Assembly: GCA_040755835.1 (NCBI GenBank)
Contig: JBFMAB010000054.1
Span: 1 to 64,000 of the forward strand
From: JADLDB01 sp040755835
GTDB taxonomy: Bacteria > Myxococcota > Myxococcia > Myxococcales > Myxococcaceae
DNA: 64,000 nt
Direction: 5' to 3'
The notes under the pieces were generated by a model that made no database searches, had not been told where the DNA came from, and saw nothing but the letters and a program-made list of their open reading frames with translations. How positions within the stretch are numbered: the first letter of the stretch is position 1; every line of letters begins with the position of its first letter. Both the position numbers and the translations under genes were made by a program. Below are positions 18,195-26,918 of the stretch, piece by piece.

Positions 18195-19445
18195 CTACGC
18201 CGCCGCCTCCTCGAACGTCGCGTACAGCGTGACGCCCTCGGCGGACTTCGGGCGCCCCTCTTCCCGCGCGAGCGCGCGGTCGAGCGACAAGAGGGCGATC
18301 TCCTGCTGCGCGTCGGTGGGCTCTCTGGTGGTGATGTTCTGCAGCCAGATGCCCGGGCGGGTGAGGCCCTTGATGAACGCCGGGCAGCTGTCCTTCGCGC
18401 TCCAGCGCTGCAGCTCGTAGGCGATGCCGGCGATCGGGAAGGCCATGGGGATCTTGATCAGCACCATGAGCAGCTGGTTGACGAAGTCGTTCTCGTGGAG
18501 CCGCGGGACGAAGGGCAAGAGCGCCACGTGCAGCAGCACCGCCACGCCCACCACGATGAACAAGAAGCTCGTCCCGCAGCGCGGGTGCCTGGTGGTGAAG
18601 GGCCTCGCCTCGGGCACCACCAGCGGCTTGAAGGCCTCATAGGTCCAAATCGCCTTGTGCTCGGCCCCGTGGTACTCGAACAGCCGCGCCGCGTCCTTCG
18701 TCCTGGACAGCACCCAGACGTAGCCGACGAGGATCAGCACGCGGAAGACGCCGTCGACGAGGTGAAACACGAAGCCCTGCGTGTCCAGCCCGCCCGGAAA
18801 AAGCCGCCCGACGAGCCAGGTGAGCGCGTGCGGCAGGCCGATGAAGAACGCCACCATCACCACCGTGGCGAGCGCCAGCAGCAGATCGTTGCCGGTGGTG
18901 GGCGCGTCAGGCTTCTGCCCCGATGGCGGCGGGCTCGACGGCTCCGCGTCCGCGCCGGCGACGAGGCCCGCGAACAGCGTCGCGAGGAAGGCCGACGCCG
19001 ACACGCCCGGCCTCTTGCCCTTCCCCTGCTCCTCCGGCGGCAGCCCGTGGTCGCCCGAGAACTTGAGCGCCGAGAAGCCGTTGTGCAGTGACTCCGCCAG
19101 CACCACCGCCCCGCGGAAGACGGGCCAGCGAAGAAACGTCAGCTTGGGCAGCAGCACGTGCCACGCCTGCTCGCGGATCGCGATGCCGCCGTCGTACCGG
19201 CGCACGGCCACCACGAAGGACTTCGGGCTGCGCATCATCACGCCTTCGATGACGGCCTGTCCGCCGATGTAGGGCTGGCGGGGACCCGCAGGTCTGCTCA
19301 CAGACGACGTCCATAGCGGCTCGGCGGGCACCTGGCCACCGGGAGGTGGGGCCGGCCTGACCGCGCGGATCGCGATGACCTCGGGCGCGGCGCCCCCGCT
19401 TCGCGTGGGCGGCCGTTGCATGAGCATTGCAGCGCGGCCCCGCAT
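18195..19445 (-). CDS. DUF1385 (YqhQ-like) integral membrane protein
   Basis: Family signatures are YIGGQAVIEGVMMRSP, FEYHGAEHKAIWTYE and ARPFTTRHPRCGTSFLF, which define DUF1385/YqhQ. At least four transmembrane helices are visible, around residues 190-215, 235-255, 295-320 and 330-350. The molecular role is not known. The first about 55 residues (Pro/Arg-rich) are poorly constrained. The ATG at 19445 gives 416 residues, but ATGs at 19427 and 19421 are possible. The start lies head to head with the HDOD gene, and the most upstream starts of both genes overlap at 19443-19446. Confidence 0.85.
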   Translation of the reverse strand: MRGRAAMLMQRPPTRSGGAAPEVIAIRAVRPAPPPGGQVPAEPLWTSSVSRPAGPRQPYIGGQAVIEGVMMRSPKSFVVAVRRYDGGIAIREQAWHVLLPKLTFLRWPVFRGAVVLAESLHNGFSALKFSGDHGLPPEEQGKGKRPGVSASAFLATLFAGLVAGADAEPSSPPPSGQKPDAPTTGNDLLLALATVVMVAFFIGLPHALTWLVGRLFPGGLDTQGFVFHLVDGVFRVLILVGYVWVLSRTKDAARLFEYHGAEHKAIWTYEAFKPLVVPEARPFTTRHPRCGTSFLFIVVGVAVLLHVALLPFVPRLHENDFVNQLLMVLIKIPMAFPIAGIAYELQRWSAKDSCPAFIKGLTRPGIWLQNITTREPTDAQQEIALLSLDRALAREEGRPKSAEGVTLYATFEEAAA

Positions 19446-19494
19446 GGTCTCTCCAGCGCGGCTGAATCCTTCGTACGGGCGCGGTACCTACACG

Positions 19495-20403
19495 ATGGAG
19501 GAGCAGGAAGACGACGGCGAGGCCGAGCAGCTGCGGAGCTGGCTCGAGCGCTTCCTCGACACGCCCGCCCTCGTGCTGCCGAGGCCGCCGACGGTCGCCC
19601 TGGAGATCTACGAGCTGTCGCGGCGCAGCGACACCGACATCGGGAAGATCGCCCAGCTGCTGGGCCGGGAGCCGATGCTGGCCGCCAGCGTGTTGAAGTT
19701 GGCCAACTCCCCGCTGTACCGGGGCGACTCACCATCGGCGACGCTCAAGCACGCGCTGACCCGGGTGGGGCTCGCCGCAGCGCGCGACATCGTCATGGAG
19801 GCGGCGATGCGCATGACGATCCTCCGCGCGGAGGGCATGAGCCAGACGCTCGAGCGGATCCGGCGCCACAGCACGGGCGTGGCCTGGCTCTCGCGCGCCG
19901 TCGCCCGCAACACCCCGCTGGAGGCGGAGCACGCCTTCCTCGTCGGCCTGCTCCACCACATCGGCCTCGCCGTCGGCCTCGTCGGCACCGCCGAGTACCT
20001 GCGGCAACGCCGCCTGCCCGTGCAGCTCACCGCGAGCCGGTGGCTCACCGTCGATCAGCTGCACCCGGCCCTTGGCCAGAGGGTGCTGGAGTCGTGGGGC
20101 GTCGGCGCGCCGCTCGCCTTCACCGTCGGCCACCACCACACGTTGATGATCGAAGCGCACCCGCACCCGGGCGTCGCGGTGCTCCTCGTGGCGCAATCGC
20201 TGGCCGCCGACCACGGCTGGCACGTGTCACCCGTCACCGAGGAGGACGATCCGCTGGGGGAGTGCGTGGGGCCCGCGACGGGCGATCCCTTCGACACGGA
20301 GCGCGCGCTGCAGGCGCTCAACCTCACGCAGCGCCACTACGAGCTGCTCCGGAAGGACGCCGGGCCCATGCTCGAAACGCTGGACACGCACTTCAGAGCC
20401 TGA
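19495..20403 (+). CDS. HDOD domain protein
   Basis: A 302-residue protein with an HDOD domain (about residues 20-225), the degenerate relative of HD phosphohydrolases found in bacterial signalling proteins. Typical elements are PALVLPRPPTVALEIYELSR, DIGKIAQLLGREPMLAASVL, LKLANSPLYRG, LLHHIGLAVGL and FTVGHHHTLMIEAHP. HDOD proteins usually act as adaptor or scaffold modules without catalysis. The ATG at 19495 is preferred because residues after it match the domain's usual short lead. An earlier ATG at 19444 overlaps the start of the divergent DUF1385 gene. Confidence 0.85.
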   Translation: MEEQEDDGEAEQLRSWLERFLDTPALVLPRPPTVALEIYELSRRSDTDIGKIAQLLGREPMLAASVLKLANSPLYRGDSPSATLKHALTRVGLAAARDIVMEAAMRMTILRAEGMSQTLERIRRHSTGVAWLSRAVARNTPLEAEHAFLVGLLHHIGLAVGLVGTAEYLRQRRLPVQLTASRWLTVDQLHPALGQRVLESWGVGAPLAFTVGHHHTLMIEAHPHPGVAVLLVAQSLAADHGWHVSPVTEEDDPLGECVGPATGDPFDTERALQALNLTQRHYELLRKDAGPMLETLDTHFRA

Positions 20404-20422
20404 CGCCGATTGGAAACGACGA

Positions 20423-20452
20423 GGCGCCCGCGGGGCGGTCCCCACGAGCGCC
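20423..20452. terminator. Hairpin between HDOD gene and rpmE
   Basis: A 13-bp stem with a 4-nt loop lies between the converging ends of the HDOD gene and rpmE. Read from the minus strand, the two mismatches become G-U pairs, so the stem is fully paired and is better as the rpmE terminator. The tract after it (TCGTCGTTT) is short. Confidence 0.55.
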
Positions 20453-20474
20453 GTCCGTCCACCACCGCGCCGCC

Positions 20475-20696
20475 TCAGCTCTTCGCCGCGCCACCCTTCT
20501 TCGCCTCGTACTTCTTCTTGAAGCGGTCGATGCGGCCCTGGGTGTCGACGAGCTTGTACTTGCCGGTGAAGAACGGGTGGCAGTTCGAGCAGATCTCGAC
20601 GTGGAACGAGCCCCGCGTGCTGCGGGTCTCGATCGTGTTGCCGCACGCGCAGATGATGCGGGCGGGCGGGTACTCGGGGTGGATGTCCGGCTTCAT
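20475..20696 (-). CDS. rpmE: 50S ribosomal protein L31, zinc-binding form
   Basis: The 73-residue protein starts MKPDIHPEYPPARIICACGN and contains the four cysteines of the zinc-binding (C+) L31 type: CxC at 16-18 and CSNC at 36-39. SFHVEICSNCHPFFTGK and LVDTQGRIDRFKKKY are invariant-like L31 segments. It belongs to the large ribosomal subunit and forms part of the inter-subunit bridge. Its start ATG at 20696 lies beyond the end of the Frz operon on the same strand, separated by 121 bp, so it probably has its own promoter there. Confidence 0.97.
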   Translation of the reverse strand: MKPDIHPEYPPARIICACGNTIETRSTRGSFHVEICSNCHPFFTGKYKLVDTQGRIDRFKKKYEAKKGGAAKS

Positions 20697-20817
20697 GGTG
20701 GCTTCGACCTTTCAGGCCGCCTTGCCCCAGGAAGAAGTTCCCGGAGGAGTGGCGGGCCGACGGCATAAACCACGAACGGACCGCCCGCGCAACCACCCGC
20801 CTCTCCGGGGGCGCTCG

Positions 20818-22398
20818 CTACGTTTCGGACAGGGCCGCCAGCCGGTACTGCGCCGCCTGGGCGATCGCCTCGTTCGATCGCGGCAGGTCCGGGAAGTGGC
20901 CGATGAGATCGTGGTGCGGCGCGCGGCGCTGCTGCACGGCGTTCCGGTAGGCGCGGCGGGCGGCCTCGGGCTCGTTGCGGCGCTCGTGCACCTGCCCCAG
21001 CAGGTAGTACCCGATGGCCAGCGTGGGCTCGAGGAAAAGCGCGCGGGTCAGCTCGGCGCGCGCCTCGTCGAGCTGCTTCGCCTGCATCGCCGCGAGCGCC
21101 AGGTACAGCCGCGCCTCGACACACAAGGGCTCGCGCGCCAGCGCCGCGTTGTACGCCTCGCGCGCCTCGTCGACGTTCCCCATCAGCGCCTGCACGTTCC
21201 CCAGCGTCAGCCGCGCGGCGAGATCGTCCGGCTCGTCGTCGGTGAGGCGGCGCGCCATGCGCAGCGCGCGCGGGAAGTCCCCCGACTCGATGGAGGCAAT
21301 CACCGCGGCGAGCCGCTCCACCGGCGTCAGGTGCCGCTCCACGCCCGCGTCCGTCGAGGTGGGCACGGGCGGGCGCGGCGGCGGCGCGGACGGGCGCGGC
21401 GGCGGCGCCGGCGGCCTCGGCGGCGGCGCGGTGGCCCTCGCCCGCTCCTGTTCCCGGCGGAGCTCGCGCAGCACCGTCTCCACGTCCGTCGGGGAGCGAT
21501 GCGCGTCCGGCGGCGCGAGCGTGCGCACGAGGAAGCCACCCGGACGCACCCGGCCTTCGCGAGTCGGCCGTTGGTAGGCGAAGGTGCCGCCGACCTCGAC
21601 CATCTCGAAGCGGGTGCTGATCTTGAAGAGGCTCTCCGAGTAGCCGAGGAAGAGCCAGCCGCCGGGTCGCAGCGCCTCGTAGAAGCGCTCCATCACCCCG
21701 ACGATGGTCGGCTGGTCGAAGTAGATGATGACGTTGCGGCAGAAGATCACGTCCAGCGAGCCGGCGTGCACCTGGGGCCACACCGGCGCCGCGAGGTTGT
21801 GCGGCTCGAAGCGCACCAGCTTCCGCACCAGCGGCACCACCTCATAGCGACCGTGTGCCTCGAAGAAGAAGCGCTGGACCCGCTCCTCGGACACGCCGAC
21901 CAGGCGCCGCGCCGGGTACACGCCCTGCGACGCCGTCTCCGCGGCCACCGGGTTGAGGTCCGTCGCCCAGATGTCCACGGTCTCCTCGGTGGCGCCCTTC
22001 TCCACCGCGACCATCGCGAGGCTGTACGGTTCCTCGCCCGTCGCGCAGCCGGCAGACCACAGCCTCACCTTCCGGCCCTCGGCGAGCCCCGCCTCCAGCA
22101 CCCTCGGGAAGACCTGCTTCTGGAAGGCCTCGAACTGCCGCGAGTCGCGGAAGAACTCCGTCTTGCCGACCGTGACGAGCGGCAACAGCGCGCGCAGCTC
22201 CGCCTCGCCGGCCAGCTGCTTGAGGCGCCGCACGTAGTCGGTCGCGTCGGACAGCCCGAGCGCCGGCATGCGCGCCTGCAGCGCCAGCCGCAACCCGTAG
22301 TAGCCGTCGGGGGTGATCTTGAGCCCCGCGCGCTCGAGCAGCAGCGCGGCCAGCGCCTCCAGCGCCGGGCGCTCGATGTTGAGGGGCTCGCCGCTCAC
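20818..22398 (-). CDS. frzF: FrzF-like CheR methyltransferase with TPR domain
   Basis: A 526-residue chemoreceptor methyltransferase. The CheR N-terminal helical domain spans about 10-75 and the SAM-binding domain about 76-280, with TVGKTEFFRDS, LWSAGCATGEEPYSLAM and VIFCRNVIIYFDQP. A Pro/Ala-rich linker (about 315-355) leads to about four TPRs (about 360-526). CheR-plus-TPR is the architecture of FrzF, which methylates FrzCD and whose TPRs control which sites are used. It starts with a GTG at 22398 that overlaps the cheB-type stop (GTGA), making it the last gene of the frzABCDEGF-like operon, as in Myxococcus xanthus. Confidence 0.92.
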   Translation of the reverse strand: MSGEPLNIERPALEALAALLLERAGLKITPDGYYGLRLALQARMPALGLSDATDYVRRLKQLAGEAELRALLPLVTVGKTEFFRDSRQFEAFQKQVFPRVLEAGLAEGRKVRLWSAGCATGEEPYSLAMVAVEKGATEETVDIWATDLNPVAAETASQGVYPARRLVGVSEERVQRFFFEAHGRYEVVPLVRKLVRFEPHNLAAPVWPQVHAGSLDVIFCRNVIIYFDQPTIVGVMERFYEALRPGGWLFLGYSESLFKISTRFEMVEVGGTFAYQRPTREGRVRPGGFLVRTLAPPDAHRSPTDVETVLRELRREQERARATAPPPRPPAPPPRPSAPPPRPPVPTSTDAGVERHLTPVERLAAVIASIESGDFPRALRMARRLTDDEPDDLAARLTLGNVQALMGNVDEAREAYNAALAREPLCVEARLYLALAAMQAKQLDEARAELTRALFLEPTLAIGYYLLGQVHERRNEPEAARRAYRNAVQQRRAPHHDLIGHFPDLPRSNEAIAQAAQYRLAALSET

Positions 22399-23396
22399 CC
22401 GACCCACCTCACCAGCTGCGGGGCGATCTGCGCCAGCGGCAACACCTTCTCCACGCCGCCGGCGGCGATCGCTTCCTTCGGCATGCCGAACACCACGCAG
22501 CTCGCCTCGTCCTGGGCGACCGTGTGGCCGCCGCGCGCGCGGATCTCCTTGAGCCCCTTCGCGCCGTCCCTGCCCATGCCCGTCAGCACCACGCCGATGG
22601 CGCGCGGGCCGAAGGCCTGGCCCACGCTCCTGAGCAGCACGTCGCAGGCGGGCTTGAAGCCGCCTACCGCGGGCCCGTCGTCCAGCTTCAGCGCGCCGCC
22701 CGGCGTGACGTGCATGTGCAGGTGCGCCGGCGCGATGAACACCTCGCCCTTCACCAGCGGCTGGCCGTCGGCCCCCTCGTGCACGCGCAGCCCCGTCTCC
22801 GCGGCGAGCCACCTCGCGAGGTCGTCGCTGAACCCGGGGGTGATGTGTTGGCACACCACGATGGGCGCGCCGAAGCCCTGCGGCACCGCGGCCAGCAACT
22901 CCGCGAGCGCGCGCGGCCCACCGAGCGACGCCGCCACCGCCACCACGGGGTACGCCGGCCTCAGCGCCGGCAGCCGCGTCGAGGTGCGCCGGCGCCGGCC
23001 GCGTGGGTGCTTCACCACCGTCACCTGCGCGAGGAGCACGATCTGCTTGCGCAGGGCGGACAGCGCCGCTGCGTCGAGCCGCTGCGGCAGTTGCATCACG
23101 TCCAGCGCGCCCACCCCGAGCATCGAGAACGCGGTCTGCCGCTGCGCCGCGCTGTGCACCACCAGCAGCACGGGCACCGGCGCCTCGGCCATCACCTGCT
23201 CGATCGCCTTCTGTACGTCGGCGGGCGGCCCGGCGAGCTCCACCAGCACCAAGTCGGGCTCGAGCTTGCGCACCGTCTCGAGCAGCTGCTGCGGGCGCAC
23301 CGCGGGCCCCGCGCTCACCAACTGCGCGTCGAAGAGCTCCGGCAGGCGCGTCGACAGCGCCCCCGTCACCTCCGACAGCAGCACCTGAAGGCTCAT
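22395..23396 (-). CDS. frzG: FrzG-like CheB methylesterase with degenerate receiver domain
   Basis: A 333-residue receptor methylesterase acting on FrzCD. The catalytic domain (about 150-333) has S157 (AASLGGP), H184 (CQHITPGFS) and D277 (TGMGRDGAKG), the CheB triad. The N-terminal receiver-like domain lacks the phospho-acceptor aspartate: the expected Asp in the third strand is Glu53 (DLVLVELAG), and the usual acidic pair near the N terminus is absent (LLSEVTG). Activity is therefore probably not switched by phosphorylation in the usual way. The start ATG at 23396 overlaps the stop of the frzE-type gene (ATGA), and its own stop overlaps frzF. Confidence 0.92.
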   Translation of the reverse strand: MSLQVLLSEVTGALSTRLPELFDAQLVSAGPAVRPQQLLETVRKLEPDLVLVELAGPPADVQKAIEQVMAEAPVPVLLVVHSAAQRQTAFSMLGVGALDVMQLPQRLDAAALSALRKQIVLLAQVTVVKHPRGRRRRTSTRLPALRPAYPVVAVAASLGGPRALAELLAAVPQGFGAPIVVCQHITPGFSDDLARWLAAETGLRVHEGADGQPLVKGEVFIAPAHLHMHVTPGGALKLDDGPAVGGFKPACDVLLRSVGQAFGPRAIGVVLTGMGRDGAKGLKEIRARGGHTVAQDEASCVVFGMPKEAIAAGGVEKVLPLAQIAPQLVRWVG

Positions 23397-25669
23397 GTGA
23401 GACGGTCGATGGTCAGCGCCAGGCTCTCGACGCCCAGCTCTCCCTTGATCAGGTAGGCGTCCGCGCCGGCGTCGAGGCCGCGTCGCTTGTCCTCGGGCGA
23501 CGCCAGCGAAGAGAGGATCACCACGGGGATCCGCGCCAGCTCGGGCGTCTGCTTGATGCGCCGGGTCAGCGCGAAGCCGTCGAGCCGCGGCATCTGTATG
23601 TCGGTGAGGATGAGATCGTACGTGGCGCCCTGCAGGTGCGCCCAGCCGTCCTCGCCGTCGTTGGCCTCCTCGACGGTGTGGCCCAGCGCGCGCACCAGGG
23701 CGCTCTCGGTGGCGCGGGCGATCGGCGAGTCGTCGACCAGGAGCACGCGGAGGCGTTTGGTGGCCTGCGCCTCGGTGACGGGCCGCGACATCTTGCGCAC
23801 CTCGGCCATGATGTCGGGGACGTGCAGCAGCACCGCCATGCGCCCGTCCTCGAGCGCCGCCGAGCCCGCCACGAAGGGCGCGCCCTTGAGAAAGTCGCCG
23901 CCCACCGGCTTCACCGCCACCTCGCGCTCGTCGACGAAGCCGTCCACCACCAACGCGGCGCGGTCCTCGCCGTGGCGCACCACGACACAGGGCGGGCGAT
24001 CGAAGCGCGGGCCGCCGTTGAGGCCGAGCAGCGGGCCCAGCGCCGCCATCGTGACGGGGCGGCCGCGGTGCATCACCGCCAGCGTGCCCATCACCTCGAG
24101 GCGATCCTCGGGGCGGAAGCGCGCCACCGCCTCCACGTCGGCCGCCGGCATGCCGTAGACGTCGTCGCCCAGGCGCACGAGCAGCACGCGCATCAGCGCC
24201 AGCGACTGCGGCAGCCGCAGCGAGATGGTGGTGCTCCGGCCGATGCGGCTCGTCACCGCCACCGAGCCGCCCAGCGCTTCTACCTTCTTCCGCACGACGT
24301 CCATGCCGACGCCGCGGCCCGACACCTCGCTCACCTCTTCCTTGGTGGAGAAGCCGGCCTTGAAGATGAGCTCCATCGCCTCGCGCTCGCTGAGCGCGGC
24401 CGCCTGTGCCTCGGTCAACACGCGGCGCTCTACGGCGACCTGCTTGAGCCGCTCGGGGTCGATGCCGCGCCCGTCGTCCTCCACCTGCACCGCGAGGAGA
24501 TCGCCGTCGGACCGCGCCCGGAGGTGAATGTGCCCCTGCTCGCTCTTCCCCAGCGTCGAGCGCGCCTCAGGCGACTCGATGCCGTGATCGACGGCGTTGC
24601 GGATCAGGTGCACCAGCGCGTCGCGTACGTCCGACACCATGCTGCGGTCGACGCCGGCGTTGGTGTTCTCGACGATCAGCTCGATCCGCTTGCCCTGCGC
24701 GTTCGCCAGCTCGCGCACCGCGCGGGGGAACGCCTCGAAGACGCTGGACAGCGGAACCAGGCGAGCCTCGGCGACGTGGTCCGCCAGCTGCGTGAGGTTG
24801 TTGTGCAGCGTGTTGAGGCCGTCCGAGTGGCCGCGCACGAAGCGGAAGGCGTCGTCACGCAGCAGGTGGAGATCGCTCTCGGCGCGGTTGAGCAGCCGCC
24901 GGTTCTCGGGATCGAGGTGGCTCGCGTCGGCCAGCCGCAGCAGGCCGTCGCCGAGGCGCGAGAAGCGCTCGAAGAGGCCCTGGAGATCTTCGCCGCGCAG
25001 CTGGGCGCGGGCGCTCTCGACGAGCAGGTCGCCGGCCAACAGGCCCAGCGCGTCCAGCGTCTCGACGTTGACGCGGATGCTGCGGTCCACCTGCACGCCG
25101 CGGTCGGCGCGCTCGGGCTCGGGGGCGCTGGGCGCCGACGGGCGCGGGCCCGAGGGCGCGCTGGTGACGGGCGCGGGCACCGGAGGCGCGGACGCGCCCG
25201 GCCCGGCAGGCGAAAGCGGCGGCTTGCGCCGAGGCGTGGCGCCGCCGGCGTGCTTCGCGGCCCCGGGGCGCAGGGGCGGCAGGGCCACGCCCGATGCCTG
25301 CGAGAGGCGCTGCGCCATCTCCAGCGAAGCGTCGTTGCCGTCCTTCGCCGCGTCGAGATCGTCGAGGAGATCGGCGATCGCGTCGCAGGCGTGCAGCAGG
25401 TGATCGGTCGCCGCCCGGACGTCCACCTTCCCGTCGCGCTGCGCCTTCAGCAGGTCCTCGGCGGCGTGCGCCAGCTGGCCGATCGCCGCCAGCCCCAGCA
25501 TGCGCGCCTCGCCCTTCATCGTGTGCAGATCGCGCGCGACCTCCTCCGCGGCCTTGTCCGAGCCCGGCTTCTCGAGCTCGAGAATGCCCAGCTGGATGGC
25601 CTGGAGCCGGTCCTGCGTCACCTCCACGAACTTCGAGAGGAGGGACTTCTTGAGCGCCTCGGTATCCAC
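23393..25669 (-). CDS. frzE: FrzE-like hybrid histidine kinase (CheA-CheY fusion)
   Basis: A 758-residue kinase. The HPt domain has H49 in DLHTMKGEARML, the same position as the phosphorylated His of M. xanthus FrzE. A Pro/Ala-rich linker follows (about 115-190). The catalytic core shows the N-box LIRNAVDHGIES, G1 VEDDGRGIDPERL and G2 GRGVGMDVVRKKVEALGG. A P5/CheW-like regulatory domain (about 490-630) is followed by a C-terminal CheY-like receiver with DDSP and acceptor D690 (LTDIQMPRLDG). No CheA P2 domain is visible. The receptor FrzCD and the CheW proteins activate it, and phosphate passes to FrzZ. It is 7 bp after frzCD and overlaps frzG. Confidence 0.94.
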   Translation of the reverse strand: MDTEALKKSLLSKFVEVTQDRLQAIQLGILELEKPGSDKAAEEVARDLHTMKGEARMLGLAAIGQLAHAAEDLLKAQRDGKVDVRAATDHLLHACDAIADLLDDLDAAKDGNDASLEMAQRLSQASGVALPPLRPGAAKHAGGATPRRKPPLSPAGPGASAPPVPAPVTSAPSGPRPSAPSAPEPERADRGVQVDRSIRVNVETLDALGLLAGDLLVESARAQLRGEDLQGLFERFSRLGDGLLRLADASHLDPENRRLLNRAESDLHLLRDDAFRFVRGHSDGLNTLHNNLTQLADHVAEARLVPLSSVFEAFPRAVRELANAQGKRIELIVENTNAGVDRSMVSDVRDALVHLIRNAVDHGIESPEARSTLGKSEQGHIHLRARSDGDLLAVQVEDDGRGIDPERLKQVAVERRVLTEAQAAALSEREAMELIFKAGFSTKEEVSEVSGRGVGMDVVRKKVEALGGSVAVTSRIGRSTTISLRLPQSLALMRVLLVRLGDDVYGMPAADVEAVARFRPEDRLEVMGTLAVMHRGRPVTMAALGPLLGLNGGPRFDRPPCVVVRHGEDRAALVVDGFVDEREVAVKPVGGDFLKGAPFVAGSAALEDGRMAVLLHVPDIMAEVRKMSRPVTEAQATKRLRVLLVDDSPIARATESALVRALGHTVEEANDGEDGWAHLQGATYDLILTDIQMPRLDGFALTRRIKQTPELARIPVVILSSLASPEDKRRGLDAGADAYLIKGELGVESLALTIDRLT

Positions 25670-25676
25670 TTCCGCG

Positions 25677-26918
25677 TCAGTCGGCCTTGAATCGCTTGAT
25701 CAGCTCGGACAGGCGGCCGGCGAGCTGCGTGAGCTCGGCGGCGGCGCTGGTGGCCTGCTTGCTGGCCTGCGTCGTCTGGCGCGTGACGTCCTCGATCTCC
25801 GCCATCGACGCCACGACCTGCTCGGTCGCCGTGCGCTGCTGCTGCGTGGCGAGGTTGATCACGCGCGCGGCGTCGCTGGTTTCCTGTACGCCCGCGAGGA
25901 TGCCTTCGACCGCGCTCGCGGCCACGCTGCCCAGCCGCTCGCCGGACTCGGTCGCGGCGCGCGAGGCGTCGGCGGCCGTCGCGGCGGCGGCGGTGGCCTC
26001 ACGGATCTCGGTGATCAGGTTCTTGATCTCCTTGGTCGAGTCCAGGACGTTCTCCGCGAGCCGCCGCATCTCGGCGGCGACGATGGAGAAGCCCTTGCCC
26101 GCCTCGCCCGCGCGGCTGCCTTCGAGCGCGGCGTTCAGCGCCAGCAGATCCGAGCGGTCGGCGATCTCGTCGATCACCTCGACCACCGTGCCGATGCGCT
26201 CGACGCGGCGGAGCAGCTTCGTGATGGACTCGGACACCGCGAGCCCGTCGGCGCGAATCTGCTGCATCGCCTGAATGAACTCGCCGATCGCCCCGCGGCC
26301 CGAGCGCGCGGAGTTCAAGGTCTCCTCGGCCACGCGTGCCACCGCGCCCGCGTTCTCGGCGATCTGCGCCGACGCGTGCTTGAGCTCCTCCATCGTCGCG
26401 GTCGTCTCGTGGATCGCGGCGGCCTGATCGGTGGACGACGACTCGTGCTGCGTGGAGGCGGCCAGCACCTCGTTGGCCGACGACGACAAGCGCAGCGCCG
26501 CCTCGTTGATCTCCCGCACGAAGGTGCGCAGCGTCTCGATCACCTTCGAGAAGCCGTCGAGCAGCGGGTCGAGCACCGGGTCGTCGATCGGCGACCACGC
26601 GAAGCTGGTCAGGTCGCCCCGCGTCACCAGCGCCGACAGCGCCGCCTGGGCCGTCTCGAGGAGGTGGCGCAGCTCGTCGCCGCGGGCGGTGGACTGCTGC
26701 TGTTCGGCGGCGGCGCGCGCGAGCACCTTGTTCATCGCGCGCACCAGGTCCTTCACCTCGCCGGCGTAACCGTTCGCGTCCAGCTTCACGCTGAAGTCGC
26801 CCGCCGCCGCGCGCTCGAGGCCCGCGATCAACCCCGCGAGGCCTGCGCCGTTCCCGTTTCCGTCCTTCGCCGCCGGCTTCTTCTTCTTGCCCGCTGCGTC
26901 CGCGTTCTCAGTGGCCAT
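25677..26918 (-). CDS. frzCD: FrzCD-like cytoplasmic chemoreceptor
   Basis: A 413-residue methyl-accepting protein without transmembrane helices or a ligand-binding domain. The signalling hairpin is LLALNAALEGSRAGEAGKGF, followed by IVAAEMRRLAENV, and is flanked by long heptad coiled coils with methylation-type Glu/Gln pairs. The N terminus has a basic patch, KKKKPAAK, after a short acidic lead; in M. xanthus a basic FrzCD N terminus tethers receptor clusters to the nucleoid, and the same is plausible here. A HAMP-like segment (GLERAAAGDFSVKLDANGYA, LVRAMNKVLAR) lies at about 33-70. The gene start overlaps the preceding cheW-type gene by 11 bp. Confidence 0.94.
   Translation of the reverse strand: MATENADAAGKKKKPAAKDGNGNGAGLAGLIAGLERAAAGDFSVKLDANGYAGEVKDLVRAMNKVLARAAAEQQQSTARGDELRHLLETAQAALSALVTRGDLTSFAWSPIDDPVLDPLLDGFSKVIETLRTFVREINEAALRLSSSANEVLAASTQHESSSTDQAAAIHETTATMEELKHASAQIAENAGAVARVAEETLNSARSGRGAIGEFIQAMQQIRADGLAVSESITKLLRRVERIGTVVEVIDEIADRSDLLALNAALEGSRAGEAGKGFSIVAAEMRRLAENVLDSTKEIKNLITEIREATAAAATAADASRAATESGERLGSVAASAVEGILAGVQETSDAARVINLATQQQRTATEQVVASMAEIEDVTRQTTQASKQATSAAAELTQLAGRLSELIKRFKAD

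Noticed and set aside
20410..23388. 992-codon plus-strand frame over frzF/frzG
   Set aside because: Shadow of minus-strand CheR and CheB genes with intact catalytic motifs; no domain in the plus translation.
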